Notes: a model not told the origin generated them from the sequence alone. A stretch of 41,833 bases of DNA from Candidatus Sericytochromatia bacterium (GCA_015272195.1 JACYMC010000052.1:1-41833), one strand, 5' to 3'. Numbered from the stretch's first letter, positions 23,333-35,818 are shown. Numbers and translations: made by a program.

Positions 23333-25107
23333 TGAAAAAACAGCACTATCAATGGGTTCTTCTTAGTCTGGGTCTGGCCGTCAGCGTCGGCTGTACCGTC
23401 CCTTTTCTGGTGAATACGCGGGATGCAGCAGGTGGTGCCAACGGTGGCAGCGTCATTACAGATCCCAATGCGGTGGCCTCCTCTCTGCCTATTTTTCTAC
23501 CGCAGCCCGGCAGCAGCACCCCCCCGGTGATTCTGAGCCCTTCATCCGGCCCTTTTCAACCTGTGGCCTCAGGTAATCCCCCCATTATCGGCGGTTTGCC
23601 AGCACCCACGGCGACACCTTTTCTTTCAAATATCGCCCCCAATATTGACAATCAGATTATTGCCAATCCCCTGCCCGTCTTACAAGCCAGTGGTGGCCTG
23701 ACATCTACCCAGCCCATCGTGCCCTCTATTATCCGGGGCCGGGTTTTAGGCTATAACCCCAGTTCAGGCAATTATCAGGTGCTTTCCAACGCCCAGGTTC
23801 GCATCGATGACAACCTCTCCCTGACCACCGACGCCAATGGTTTTTATGAAACCACCCAGGAGTTTGATAAAGCTGTCAGCATTTCGGCTGCCTCACCCAA
23901 CTACATTGGCTCCACGGTCACCGACGTACCACCTGGTATCAACCGAGATATTCATTTGAACACACTGGACAGCCGCATGCCCTATCGCCAGGACACCTTT
24001 GTGGTCAATGGCTCTGTTACCAACCTGGCCCAGAACGGCAAGCGCCCTTTGATCGTCTTTACGGACGGTATTCAGTCTGTTTCCAATGCCGCACATCCCG
24101 AAGTCAGCACGGGCCGCTTCTCTATGAACGTTCGTCTGCCTGGCAATCGTTCCAGTACAAGCGGCACTTTGTTTGGCAGTGTTTCAGAACAGGTAGGCAA
24201 ACTGTCGGTCATTACACAGTATGGCTACAGTCCCAACGTTCAGGTTCCCGTACCGCCCCCCCAGCCCGTCCCCACCGCCACGCCCGATCTTTCAGGTGAA
24301 GGTGCTACAGTGCCTTTAAAGCCGACCGACATGCTGTTATCCTTTGACCATCTGGTCAGCCCCGAAGCCTTTGGTGAAATCAGCGTGAACTTTACGGCAC
24401 CCGCCGGCAGCGACCTGCAAGGCGCTGTAATGCACGTCTATATGAATCTGCCGGACGGTGGCAAGGTGTTGGTCGCCAAGTATAACGATAACACCTCAAC
24501 CACAATCAACCAGCGCATTCGTGTGCCCCGGATTGCCAATACCTCCTTTACCCTGGTGGCCCACAGCGGCTCGGCATTAAAAGGCAGTGATGTGGTGGTG
24601 CCCAATATTCAGCTCGGAAGCACCATCACCCGCAGCTTTCTGCCCCCGCCGAACTTCACACAGATCGGAAGCGAAACCGACTTTTCGGATCCGCGCAAAA
24701 CCCATTTTCAGACCTCTGATCTGACCCCACGCATCTCCTGGTCGAGCCAGAGTGAAATCAACTCTTATCAGCTCGATTTGCAGGCCGATATTCCCACTCG
24801 CTTCCGCTGGGAAGCTTACACCCTTGGCACACAGCTGGACTATCCTGACTTTGGCACAGATCATCCGCTGAGCCTGAAAGAAGGTCAGACCTATCGCCTG
24901 CAACTGATGGCCAGTGACTTTGATATCGGCACCTTTAATATCCTGAGCCAGCAAGGCGAGCGCTGGCGCGCGCCCGGCCGCTTTGAAACTCTGCACGGCA
25001 AAATGGCCAGCGGTGGTTTCGGCATTCAGCTGCGCAACCCCACCCTGAACAACTTTGCCCAGGGCTATCGAATTGGTTACAGCACCATCAGCTTTGTAAC
25101 CGATTAA
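23332..25107 (+). CDS. Lipoprotein with carboxypeptidase-regulatory-like domain
   Basis: A 591-residue lipoprotein: basic start MKKQHYQW, hydrophobic core, lipobox VSVGC (Cys21). A long Pro/Ser/Asn-rich spacer (~22-135) follows. Then comes an Ig-like carboxypeptidase-regulatory fold (~135-205: GRVLGYNPSSGNY, ALTTDANGFYETT-like). Several beta-rich domains complete the protein. The carboxypeptidase-regulatory fold is common in surface-exposed bacterial proteins. Its start codon is within the stop of the preceding gene, so both lipoproteins are made together. A terminator follows. The ligand or partner is unknown. Confidence 0.8.
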   Translation: MKKQHYQWVLLSLGLAVSVGCTVPFLVNTRDAAGGANGGSVITDPNAVASSLPIFLPQPGSSTPPVILSPSSGPFQPVASGNPPIIGGLPAPTATPFLSNIAPNIDNQIIANPLPVLQASGGLTSTQPIVPSIIRGRVLGYNPSSGNYQVLSNAQVRIDDNLSLTTDANGFYETTQEFDKAVSISAASPNYIGSTVTDVPPGINRDIHLNTLDSRMPYRQDTFVVNGSVTNLAQNGKRPLIVFTDGIQSVSNAAHPEVSTGRFSMNVRLPGNRSSTSGTLFGSVSEQVGKLSVITQYGYSPNVQVPVPPPQPVPTATPDLSGEGATVPLKPTDMLLSFDHLVSPEAFGEISVNFTAPAGSDLQGAVMHVYMNLPDGGKVLVAKYNDNTSTTINQRIRVPRIANTSFTLVAHSGSALKGSDVVVPNIQLGSTITRSFLPPPNFTQIGSETDFSDPRKTHFQTSDLTPRISWSSQSEINSYQLDLQADIPTRFRWEAYTLGTQLDYPDFGTDHPLSLKEGQTYRLQLMASDFDIGTFNILSQQGERWRAPGRFETLHGKMASGGFGIQLRNPTLNNFAQGYRIGYSTISFVTD

Positions 25108-25128
25108 GGCCCCAGCCTTTTTGAAACC

Positions 25129-25163
25129 AAAAGCCATTATTACTTAGTAAGCAAGGGCTTTTT
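25129..25163 (+). terminator. Terminator after the lipoprotein pair
   Basis: AAAAGCC (25129-25135) pairs with GGCTTTT (25156-25162) and a nested TTACT/AGTAA stem, ending in TTTTT. A smaller AAGGC/GCCTT hairpin with TTT lies at 25106-25122. The opposite strand also ends in a T-rich tract, so it may act both ways. Confidence 0.6.
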
Positions 25164-25262
25164 AACTCAGATAACCGCAACAAGACACTTCAGAAACCCA
25201 AAACAGGCTCAGGCCAGATAAGAAACATCATGGAAAAGCTTACGGCCAGAAAGGCACTGTGC

Positions 25263-25871
25263 TTAATAATTGTAGTGGGTCACCTGATGGGCCATCTGCA
25301 CCCATGCGCCCACCATCTGGGCTGAAGGGGTAAACTGACCCAATCCACGGGCAGCCGCTGCACCCGCCAGACGAGAAGCCAGTACAGCTTGGTCTGCCGG
25401 ATTCACATAGAGCGCCAGATCCTGGGCTCTCCAGACACCCACGTCCTGAAGCAAAAGCGCGTGGGTGGGACTGGCCCCTGTGCGCACAAGATCGGCAGAG
25501 CTGAGCCAGGTACGTACGTTATGAGAAATTTCAGCACTTTGTGCAGACGAAGTAAACAGTGGCACATTACCAGCCAGTAGATTCAAAAACCCACGGCCAA
25601 CCACGCCAAAACCAGCCCCCACTTTAAGCAGACGCTCGGGTGAGTTAATCATAAACATACTGAAACGGGAGGCAGCTTTGGGATCGCCCACAATGGCAGA
25701 AATACTGCCTGAGGCCGCCATGCTGACGCTGGGGCTGGCATAAGCACCACCTGCATACGCGTCGCTCTGATAAGGAGAAACACTGGTTTGATAGCCTGCA
25801 GCTGGGGCTGCACCGGTGGGCGCGCTCTGATAAGCGTAATAGCCTGAACTGCCGCCTACTGCCTGAACCAT
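25263..25871 (-). CDS. Orphan Tyr/Ala/Ser-rich protein, unknown function
   Basis: A 202-residue protein with an excellent ribosome site (AAAGGAG, 7 nt before the ATG). The N-terminal ~60 residues are low-complexity Tyr/Ala/Ser/Gly/Pro. The rest contains helical, moderately hydrophobic segments (FGVVGRGFLNLLAGNVPLF; LASRLAGAAAARGLGQF) without a signal peptide. It shares the small-residue-rich style of the triplet at 4277-6375, but I see no convincing alignment. It stands alone between convergent and divergent neighbours. No family is recognised. Confidence 0.7.
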   Translation of the reverse strand: MVQAVGGSSGYYAYQSAPTGAAPAAGYQTSVSPYQSDAYAGGAYASPSVSMAASGSISAIVGDPKAASRFSMFMINSPERLLKVGAGFGVVGRGFLNLLAGNVPLFTSSAQSAEISHNVRTWLSSADLVRTGASPTHALLLQDVGVWRAQDLALYVNPADQAVLASRLAGAAAARGLGQFTPSAQMVGAWVQMAHQVTHYNY

Positions 25872-25959
25872 CGTGATACTCCTTTCTGCAACTTACTTTT
25901 AATTATAGAGGAGATGCGCTGAGAGCATGTGCCCTCAAGGTTATCTAAACATTAATTTT

Positions 25960-25996
25960 AGAAAAAGAAACAACAAAGAGCCCCCGAAGGGGCTCT
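25960..25996 (-). terminator. Terminator of the ligA/HD-GYP operon
   Basis: AGAGCCCC (25977-25984) / GGGGCTCT (25989-25996). On the minus strand the loop is TTCG, a very stable tetraloop, and the stem is followed by TTTGTTGTTTCTTTTT. It begins 13 nt after the HD-domain gene. Confidence 0.85.
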
Positions 25997-26008
25997 CCAG
26001 AAACAGGT

Positions 26009-26752
26009 TTAGACTTCCAGATGTGTGGGCAGATTGCTTGCTTCCTGCTCATCGAGTCCAAACAGCTCCACCATCTGCGGATCAAACTGAATACCCGCCA
26101 GACGACGCAAATGAGCAATGGCTTCGCCCTGGGTCATGGCAGGTCGATAAGGTCGGTCCTGCATCATGGCACAATAGGCATCCACAATCGACAGAATACG
26201 GGCAGGAATCGGAATTTGCTCCCCAACCAAACCGTCAGGATACCCCGTGCCATCCCAGCGTTCGTGAGACCAGCGCACCCAGAGGGCTGCTTTTTCATAT
26301 TCAGGGCCCATTTCTTTAATAAACTGGTAACCCCAGAGCGGATGGTTTTCGAGCTCGCGACGTTCTTCTGGCCGCAAGGCGCGTTCTTCCTGAATAAAAT
26401 CACATTGCTCAATCTGCCCGACATCGTGCAGCAGCGTGGCAATCCGCAGCGCTTCAACTTCATCAGGCTGAAGCTCGTACTGTTCAGCGATCTGAGTGGC
26501 CAAATCAGCCATATACTGACTGCTGAAAGGCTCCTGGCTCATTTCATAAGCGTCGGCCTGCTCACTCAGCTCCAGAATATCATCCATGCTGTACTGAGAA
26601 GGTTTTTTCTTTAAAAGACTGCCACCGCCACTGTTGCGGTTCATGGCCATTGGTGCCAGCAGGGCCAGGGCATAAATGGCTGAAATGGCATAAAGTGCGA
26701 TTGACGCGTACAGTGTGAGCTGCTTGAGCCCCATTGCCATGATTGCTTCCAT
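26009..26752 (-). CDS. Membrane-anchored HD-GYP-like phosphohydrolase
   Basis: A 247-residue protein. A hydrophobic N-terminal segment (~12-35) anchors it. The HD domain (~80-235) has LLHDVGQ, ENHPLWGY, SHERWDGTGYP, IPARILSIVDAY and FDPQMVELF, the order of HD-GYP c-di-GMP phosphodiesterases. Two usual features differ: HDxGK reads HDVGQ, and the HHE motif has Ser for the first His, so metal binding may be altered. GAGGT lies 8 nt before the ATG, inside the last codon region of ligA. It is the last gene of the run starting at 31760; a GGDEF cyclase is two genes upstream. Confidence 0.85.
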   Translation of the reverse strand: MEAIMAMGLKQLTLYASIALYAISAIYALALLAPMAMNRNSGGGSLLKKKPSQYSMDDILELSEQADAYEMSQEPFSSQYMADLATQIAEQYELQPDEVEALRIATLLHDVGQIEQCDFIQEERALRPEERRELENHPLWGYQFIKEMGPEYEKAALWVRWSHERWDGTGYPDGLVGEQIPIPARILSIVDAYCAMMQDRPYRPAMTQGEAIAHLRRLAGIQFDPQMVELFGLDEQEASNLPTHLEV

Positions 26753-26758
26753 GTCTGT

Positions 26759-30411
<3,653 letters not shown>

Positions 30412-30425
30412 TTGTTTAAATCATC

Positions 30426-30935
30426 TTAAAGGGTTTCAGAGTCAGGGCCCAAAAGGTCTCTGACCAGGTCTGAAATATCTTGTGGATAATATGTCACGGA
30501 CATACCATCAGGCGCAATTTTGGCAATCCGCTGCCCGATCACCCAGCCCTTGCCATAAAAGCGGGATGACTCACCCCCGATGTTGGCTTTGGCATCGTGC
30601 AAAAGCTTATTCAGCTTCTGGGGCTGATTATAGCGCACAATTTTGGCACCATCTTCCAGGGTGGTGACACTGGTGGGTGCAGAGGCAAACATCTCCCCGG
30701 CGCCACCACGCGGCACAATAGGCGGCGGTTCTTTGCGGCCCGGACCCGCCTGGCCTGTCACCTGAATGCTGTCTGTATTTTCAAGCGAGGACTGACTACC
30801 GGAAGACGCCTGCGGGGGATTCTGCTGCTGTTGATTGCCCAGCGCTGGAAGCCGGCCAGTATTTCCACGTTGACGGTTAAAGGCCGGCTGTCTGGAAAAA
30901 GGCGGCGGATTGGGGGGCTGTTTGGGTTGATTCAT
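30426..30935 (-). CDS. Pro/Gln-rich protein of unknown function
   Basis: A 169-residue protein. Residues 1-75 are disordered and rich in Pro, Gln, Asn and Ser. Residues ~85-165 look like a folded domain with SVTTLEDGAKIVRYN, RFYGKGWVIGQRIAKI and a final acidic helix ISDLVRDLLGPDSETL. I do not recognise it. It sits 5 nt after the STAS gene and 14 nt before the cyclase, so it likely belongs to the same regulatory module, perhaps as an adaptor. Confidence 0.7.
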   Translation of the reverse strand: MNQPKQPPNPPPFSRQPAFNRQRGNTGRLPALGNQQQQNPPQASSGSQSSLENTDSIQVTGQAGPGRKEPPPIVPRGGAGEMFASAPTSVTTLEDGAKIVRYNQPQKLNKLLHDAKANIGGESSRFYGKGWVIGQRIAKIAPDGMSVTYYPQDISDLVRDLLGPDSETL

Positions 30936-30940
30936 AAACG

Positions 30941-31288
30941 TCAGGCCAGACTTGCCCGGGCATCAGCTTCAGTCTCATAGATTTCTGCATATTGCGTCAG
31001 GCCCATGATATTAAAGGTTTTTTCAATGGTTTTGGTCAAAAAGCAAAAGCAGATACGACCATCTACATCCACCACTTTTTCAATCACTTCGATCAGGATA
31101 GAAATACCGATACTGTTTACAACATTGGATTTTTCAAAGTTCAGCACCAGTTTTTTAACGCCCTGCTCGATCAGCTGATCCGCTGCTTCACCGATTCTTT
31201 CTCCGCCCAGGTTATTAACATACCCTTCGGTTCGGATAATGGCGTAGTCTGCGTGTTCTTCGACAGTCAAGTTAAATAAATCCGACAA
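30941..31288 (-). CDS. STAS-domain anti-sigma-factor antagonist-like protein
   Basis: A 115-residue single STAS domain (SpoIIAA/RsbV-like): HADYAIIRTEGYVN, KKLVLNFEKSNVVNSIGIS and a C-terminal helix. In the family the loop DSSG carries the phosphorylated Ser. Here it reads N58-S59-I60-G61, so the usual phospho-position is Ile. The start is TTG at 31288, chosen because GGAGG lies 5 nt upstream and no ATG fits. It follows the RsbW-like kinase gene and could be its antagonist partner, perhaps regulated without phosphorylation. Confidence 0.88.
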   Translation of the reverse strand: MSDLFNLTVEEHADYAIIRTEGYVNNLGGERIGEAADQLIEQGVKKLVLNFEKSNVVNSIGISILIEVIEKVVDVDGRICFCFLTKTIEKTFNIMGLTQYAEIYETEADARASLA

Positions 31289-31304
31289 TGTTGCCTCCGT
31301 AAAC

Positions 31305-31760
31305 CTAAACGCGATTTTTTGACATCACGAGCGTGGTTCCATGCTCGCTGGACTCAATATAGACTGTGTCCATTAAATTTTCAATGAGCATCAGGCCCCA
31401 GCCCCGCTTATATTCTGCTTTGAGCTTCTGGGTAATGTCCGGCTTTTCGATGCTGTTGATTTCAAATCCTTTGCCGTGATCCTGAATCACAACCGTCAGA
31501 CTGTCATCAGCAATCACAAATTTGATGCGAACTTTACCATCCTGGCTTTTGCTGTGCTCAAAAGCGTTGATAATGGCTTCAACCAACGCCATTTTGACCT
31601 CGTCGATCCGATCGGGGTCAAACTTCATGTACTGTGCAACAGAGCAGGCTGTCTGTGTTGCGGTGATTTCCATATCAGGAAGCATCGGAATAATCAGTTC
31701 AACCTCGTTAACCACAGGTCGGGTAACGCGTTTAGCTTCGCTGAGATGAGATTCGGACAT
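31305..31760 (-). CDS. RsbW/SpoIIAB-like histidine-kinase-fold ATPase
   Basis: A 151-residue GHKL-type ATPase without HisKA. The N-box is LVEAIINAFEHS, G1 is QDHGKGF and the G2 region is RGWGLMLIENLMD. These anti-sigma kinases bind a sigma factor or other target and phosphorylate the Ser of a STAS partner. The STAS gene follows 16 nt downstream. No sigma factor gene is visible in the window, so the output may be another protein of the operon. It leads the six-gene run. Confidence 0.9.
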   Translation of the reverse strand: MSESHLSEAKRVTRPVVNEVELIIPMLPDMEITATQTACSVAQYMKFDPDRIDEVKMALVEAIINAFEHSKSQDGKVRIKFVIADDSLTVVIQDHGKGFEINSIEKPDITQKLKAEYKRGWGLMLIENLMDTVYIESSEHGTTLVMSKNRV

Positions 31761-31792
31761 CAGATCATACTCTTTTCAGAACATATGTCCTC

Positions 31793-31798
31793 ATTATA
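31793..31798 (-). promoter_or_regulatory. -10 element of the RsbW-STAS-GGDEF-ligA run
   Basis: On the minus strand TATAAT lies about 32 nt before the RsbW-like ATG. The -35 region is weak (AATCTG). Confidence 0.5.
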
Positions 31799-31829
31799 CA
31801 TGATTTTTTCCTTGCAGATTCAGGCTTTT

Positions 31830-32708
31830 TTAAAAACCCAGACGGCGTCGCATCAGCTCATTTTGCAGTGCATCGGGCTGAAAATTGAGGTAATGCTCCT
31901 GAATAAAGCGCCACAAAACGGGCAGCTGGCGTTCAAAAATAAGCTGCGGTGGCGGCACCTGGCCAAGCTGACGCTCCAGGGTCTGCAGCACCTCTGTTTT
32001 AAATGCCCGCTGAACAGGGGCTTCCAGATGAAAATGCTCCTGGTAATCATGCTCCAGATGCTCAGCCCAGGCATCACCGACAAAATACATAGGCAAACCC
32101 GCCAGCAGACCCCTGAGTGCATATTCCACGTCTTCATCCCCCCAACCCTGAAAAGCTTCGTTGAGCGGGCCAAGTGTTACAAAATGGCGGTGCATCAGGG
32201 CAAAATGATGACCGCCCGCCAGTCGGTGCGGCGCCCGGATAAGCTCAGGGTGCAGATAGACCTGCTGCGCCGATACAGGAAAAAAGCGAAAATCCAGCCA
32301 ATTGATCCGGGCCTCTGGAAACCACAGCGAGGGTGCGCTGACGGATTTGCGACAGCCGACATAACCCCAGAAAGTCGCGCCAGGCCAACGCAGCAGGCTG
32401 TCATGATAGGCTTGCAAGGCCTCAGGATTGAGCAGCACGTCCCCATTTAAAAAAACCAGACCTTCGCCACGGGCCAGTGCAGCACCACGGTTGCGGCTGC
32501 GCGACAGATTGCGATCATTGGGGCGCCAGTCGTAGCGAATGTCCAGCAAAGTTTCAAAGGGCTGATACACCCCCTGCATCCCGTCTGAACCGTCATCACA
32601 GATAATCACTTCAAAATCTGTAAAGCACTGACAGGCCAATGCCTGCAAACACAGAGTCAGATAATGCTCCCGACCGGGAGAAGTCGCAATCACCAGCGAA
32701 AGTTTCAT
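31830..32708 (-). CDS. GT2 family glycosyltransferase
   Basis: A 292-residue GT-A glycosyltransferase. It starts MKLSLVIATSPGRE, the nucleotide-sugar binding strand. It has VIICDDGSDG, SRSRNRGAALARG, and FLNGDVLL in place of a canonical DxD. The C-terminal GWGDEDVEYALRG motif is typical of galactosyl- or GalNAc-type enzymes. It likely builds a surface glycan; donor and acceptor cannot be read from sequence. It overlaps the FUSC-like gene by 4 nt (ATGA). Confidence 0.88.
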   Translation of the reverse strand: MKLSLVIATSPGREHYLTLCLQALACQCFTDFEVIICDDGSDGMQGVYQPFETLLDIRYDWRPNDRNLSRSRNRGAALARGEGLVFLNGDVLLNPEALQAYHDSLLRWPGATFWGYVGCRKSVSAPSLWFPEARINWLDFRFFPVSAQQVYLHPELIRAPHRLAGGHHFALMHRHFVTLGPLNEAFQGWGDEDVEYALRGLLAGLPMYFVGDAWAEHLEHDYQEHFHLEAPVQRAFKTEVLQTLERQLGQVPPPQLIFERQLPVLWRFIQEHYLNFQPDALQNELMRRRLGF

Positions 32709-33583
32709 GCAGCGGCATCCGGGGGTTCAAGTTTTTGCAGCACGTGTAGAATACGCCGCTGCAGACCCAGATAAGTATCGGGTAAAAACGGAAAATCTGT
32801 CGAGCCGGGCGCCTGAATCCAGCGCACAAAATTGTGTACATCTTCGCGATCCACAGGGCGTTCATGCTGCAGGTAGGATAAATCCAGCACCAGATGCAGC
32901 AGGTAACTCAACAGCCGGGTCCGCTGCAGCATGCGAGAGATTTCAGCATGGGTCTTCCAGGCACGGCGCCACTTCAGTTCAAACAGGGTACGTTTGAGCT
33001 GCTGCTGCAAAATGCCGAGCAGCTCAAAGCCTTTGTCGGCAGCCACCTGCTGACCGGCAATGACTTCAGGCAGGCTGCTGAAAATATGCTGCTCGACCTT
33101 TTCAAGACGGCGGCGATAAATATCCCGGTACAGCATGGCCGAGACCAGGGCATTGATCAAAAAACTGCTGACCAGCGCAATAAAGAGAGCCAGGAATCGG
33201 GTTTCGAAGGTTTCGAGGGGCGTGCCCCGCTGCACCAGAATCAGAAACAGGGCGGTAAACGCCGCCACCGGATACCCAGAAGCAATTCGCAGACCAAAAG
33301 AGGTGGCCACAGCACCCCCAACGGCCAGGGGCAGGGCAATCAACACCGGCCAGTCCAGAAAATTGGCTGCGGTGCCCCAGAGTCCGCCCACCAGACTGCC
33401 GAGCATCTGGGCCCAGGCATTGCGTAAACCGATCAACACCGTGGGTGAAATGCAAAGCACCGTTACAAAAGTGGACGAGACACTGTCGGGATTGCCCAGG
33501 GCCTGATCCAGCAGCAGCGCCACGCTGCAGGCCAGCGTCACCTTCAGAACGATAAAAAGCGGATTGGATAACTGCGTTTCCAC
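32705..33583 (-). CDS. FUSC/ArAE-like integral membrane protein
   Basis: A 292-residue protein with about six hydrophobic segments in residues 8-150 and a cytoplasmic helical C-terminal half (~155-290). The membrane half (LFIVLKVTLACSVALLL, LRNAWAQMLGSLVGGLWG, TRFLALFIALVSSFLINAL) resembles the FUSC/aromatic acid exporter fold, about half the usual size. The start codon is GTG. It follows the repeat lipoprotein and overlaps a glycosyltransferase gene. The substrate is unknown. Confidence 0.75.
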   Translation of the reverse strand: METQLSNPLFIVLKVTLACSVALLLDQALGNPDSVSSTFVTVLCISPTVLIGLRNAWAQMLGSLVGGLWGTAANFLDWPVLIALPLAVGGAVATSFGLRIASGYPVAAFTALFLILVQRGTPLETFETRFLALFIALVSSFLINALVSAMLYRDIYRRRLEKVEQHIFSSLPEVIAGQQVAADKGFELLGILQQQLKRTLFELKWRRAWKTHAEISRMLQRTRLLSYLLHLVLDLSYLQHERPVDREDVHNFVRWIQAPGSTDFPFLPDTYLGLQRRILHVLQKLEPPDAAA

Positions 33584-33651
33584 GGATTCAGCCTCAGGAC
33601 TTCAGGCAGCAAAACGGCGTATAAAATCGACCGTTTTGCCGGGCACTGTGC

Positions 33652-35790
33652 TCATTCTGTCAGCTGGTTCACGCCAAAATTGCCGCTGTCATTATTTTCA
33701 CTGACAAAAATCAGGGGGGTATCAGACACAAAAGTCAGGGGGTTATTGCTGCCCGGGGCTGTTGCCTGCAGACGCACATAATAAGAACCCACTGGCTTGT
33801 CGAGATCATCCCAGACAAAGGCCGGCGCTGTTGAACCGCCCATGGGAATAAAAGGGCCACTGCTGCTGCGGGAATAAGCCCAGCCCAGGTTAAAACTGCG
33901 GCCACCGGTTTCAAAGCGGCTGCTGATTCGCAGCACATCGTTGCGTTCAATGCGACCGTTGAGGGGGTCTGTACTGAAAAAGGGCTGGTTGCTGTTCACC
34001 CTGACCATGGGTTCATCAGAAGTAAAGCTGAAGCTTCCCTGGGTCAGCGGATTGGTCACATCCACCCGCACATAATAAGCGCCAGCCTGGACTGGATACC
34101 AGAGCACACTCGAAAGACCGGGGTTATCAAGACTGGGTAAGGGCTGAAAAGGCCCCTGAGGCGTACTGCTGAAAGACCAGCTGTAACGCAGCTGCGTGCT
34201 TTCGGGCAGTTCAGCCCTCAGCCGCACAGACTGACCAAGCGCAATACTGCCCGCGGCAGGCTCACTGCGCAACACACTGACTTCATTCACAAACACCAGT
34301 GCACTGGCAGAGGCAAACTCAGCCTGACTGCCGTCCGGGCGTGTGGCGCTGGCGCGCAGATAGTAGCGGCCAGCCTCAGGTGGGCTCCAGAGAATGCTGC
34401 TGCCTGCGTTGGGAATGGGTTGAAACGGTCCCTGCGGCGTACTGGCATAAGACCAGTTGACCTGTTCAGAGGGCGCGTTGTTAAGGCTCAGCTGCACACT
34501 CTGCCCTTTGCTCAGGTTGGCCGGGCTCGGCTGCAGACTGAACACCTCATTGCTGTCACGCACCGACAACAGGCGGGTGCTGCTGGTATAGGTATCGCTG
34601 CGTTCCGGCGTGCTGACACGCAGGCGCAGATAAAACTCACCGGCTTCGCGGGGGGTCCAGCTGAGGCTGAGAGCATCGCCGGCAATAGCGGTAAACGGCC
34701 CCTGAGGGGTGACACTGTAAAGCCACTGATAGCTGGCACCCGATACCGCGGGCAGGCTGGCGCTGAGATTAACGCTTTCGCCACGTAAAATCGCACTGCT
34801 GCTCACGCTGAGAATATCTTCTGCTGCAGCCACCACCACCTGGGCCCGCTCGGAGGTATAAGTTGACAGACTCCCGGCCTGGGCCACACGGGCGCGCAGA
34901 AAGTAGCTGCCGGCAGCCGGAGGCTCCCAGCGAATCTCGCGACCCTGACTGCTGATAGGCTGAAAGGGGCCCTGGGCTGAGCTGGCGTAAAACCACTGCA
35001 CGCTGAGATTTTCGTCAGCTGAGGCAAACTCAGGCAAACTCAGTTTTAAACCCAGATCTTCACCACTCAGAATACGTCCTGAAGGCGGTTCCGTCTGGGC
35101 GATGGTTTCGCTGCGCTGCACATAAACCTGCGGCGTGGGACTGATATAACTTGACTGACTCTGGGTACGTTGATCGCTGATGCGCAGACGGATATAATAA
35201 GCGCCCGCCTGCTGAGGCTCCCAGGCCACACCTGGCTGAGAACCAGCAATCGCTTGCCAGGGACCACTGGCCGCGGTAGCGGCCTCCCAGCTGAAGGTCA
35301 GGTTGTCGGCCGCAACATCGTCGCGAATCCGGGCCTGTAACTGCAAGCGGGTACCCAGGGTCACGGTATCATCAGGCGTCACGGCAATCGGCGGTGTATC
35401 CAGCTGAAACGGCACCCCTGAGCGCAACTTCAGTGCAAAGGTTTGCTGACGGTCCGCCACCATCAGAATATTCAGTTCCTGGTTGCTGTCAAAACTGCGG
35501 CTGGTATTCAAAGGAAAGCTCAGGCTGCCGTCTGCATTACGCTGAACGTCAACTGAAGTATTGGATGCGTCAAAAATGACCGCCAGATGGCTGGCCATCT
35601 GAATGGCTTCCGGCAAAAGACTGGCTATCGGAATCTGAACCGTGCGCAGACCGGTATTGGTTGTGCTCACATTGACGTTAACAGCCGCTAAGCTGCTCTG
35701 CGGTGAACTGCTCAGACCCGAAGGGGAATCGCAGGCTGCCAGCAGCTGAAGTGTCAGCACAAGGTGAAGCAAAAGAAAGCGTGATTTCAT
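33652..35790 (-). CDS. Lipoprotein with six Ig-like repeats
   Basis: A 712-residue lipoprotein: MKSRFLLLHLVLTLQLLAAC with lipobox LAAC (Cys20). After an N-terminal domain come six repeats of about 85-100 residues. Each has the pattern aromatic-x-Y-A/S-S/T-x-x-Q/S-GPF-x-P-I, then W-x-P-x-x-A-G-x-Y-Y-x-R (for example STPQGPFQPI, AGAYYVR). This looks like a tandem Ig-like beta-sandwich array that would project from the outer membrane. The unit sequence is not one I can assign to a named domain. It is preceded by an AT-rich operator-like dyad and no ribosome site is obvious. Confidence 0.88.
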   Translation of the reverse strand: MKSRFLLLHLVLTLQLLAACDSPSGLSSSPQSSLAAVNVNVSTTNTGLRTVQIPIASLLPEAIQMASHLAVIFDASNTSVDVQRNADGSLSFPLNTSRSFDSNQELNILMVADRQQTFALKLRSGVPFQLDTPPIAVTPDDTVTLGTRLQLQARIRDDVAADNLTFSWEAATAASGPWQAIAGSQPGVAWEPQQAGAYYIRLRISDQRTQSQSSYISPTPQVYVQRSETIAQTEPPSGRILSGEDLGLKLSLPEFASADENLSVQWFYASSAQGPFQPISSQGREIRWEPPAAGSYFLRARVAQAGSLSTYTSERAQVVVAAAEDILSVSSSAILRGESVNLSASLPAVSGASYQWLYSVTPQGPFTAIAGDALSLSWTPREAGEFYLRLRVSTPERSDTYTSSTRLLSVRDSNEVFSLQPSPANLSKGQSVQLSLNNAPSEQVNWSYASTPQGPFQPIPNAGSSILWSPPEAGRYYLRASATRPDGSQAEFASASALVFVNEVSVLRSEPAAGSIALGQSVRLRAELPESTQLRYSWSFSSTPQGPFQPLPSLDNPGLSSVLWYPVQAGAYYVRVDVTNPLTQGSFSFTSDEPMVRVNSNQPFFSTDPLNGRIERNDVLRISSRFETGGRSFNLGWAYSRSSSGPFIPMGGSTAPAFVWDDLDKPVGSYYVRLQATAPGSNNPLTFVSDTPLIFVSENNDSGNFGVNQLTE

Positions 35791-35818
35791 GATGTTTATT
35801 TTAAATAAATGCGATTAG

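Noticed and set aside
31476-32450. Plus-strand open frame of 324 codons opposite the RsbW-like and GT2 genes
   Set aside because: It spans two clear genes on the other strand and has no motif.
33609-33639. GCAAAACGG/CCGTTTTGC hairpin between the repeat lipoprotein and FUSC-like gene as a terminator
   Set aside because: The loop is 13 nt and no T-tract follows on the minus strand; kept out of the feature list.
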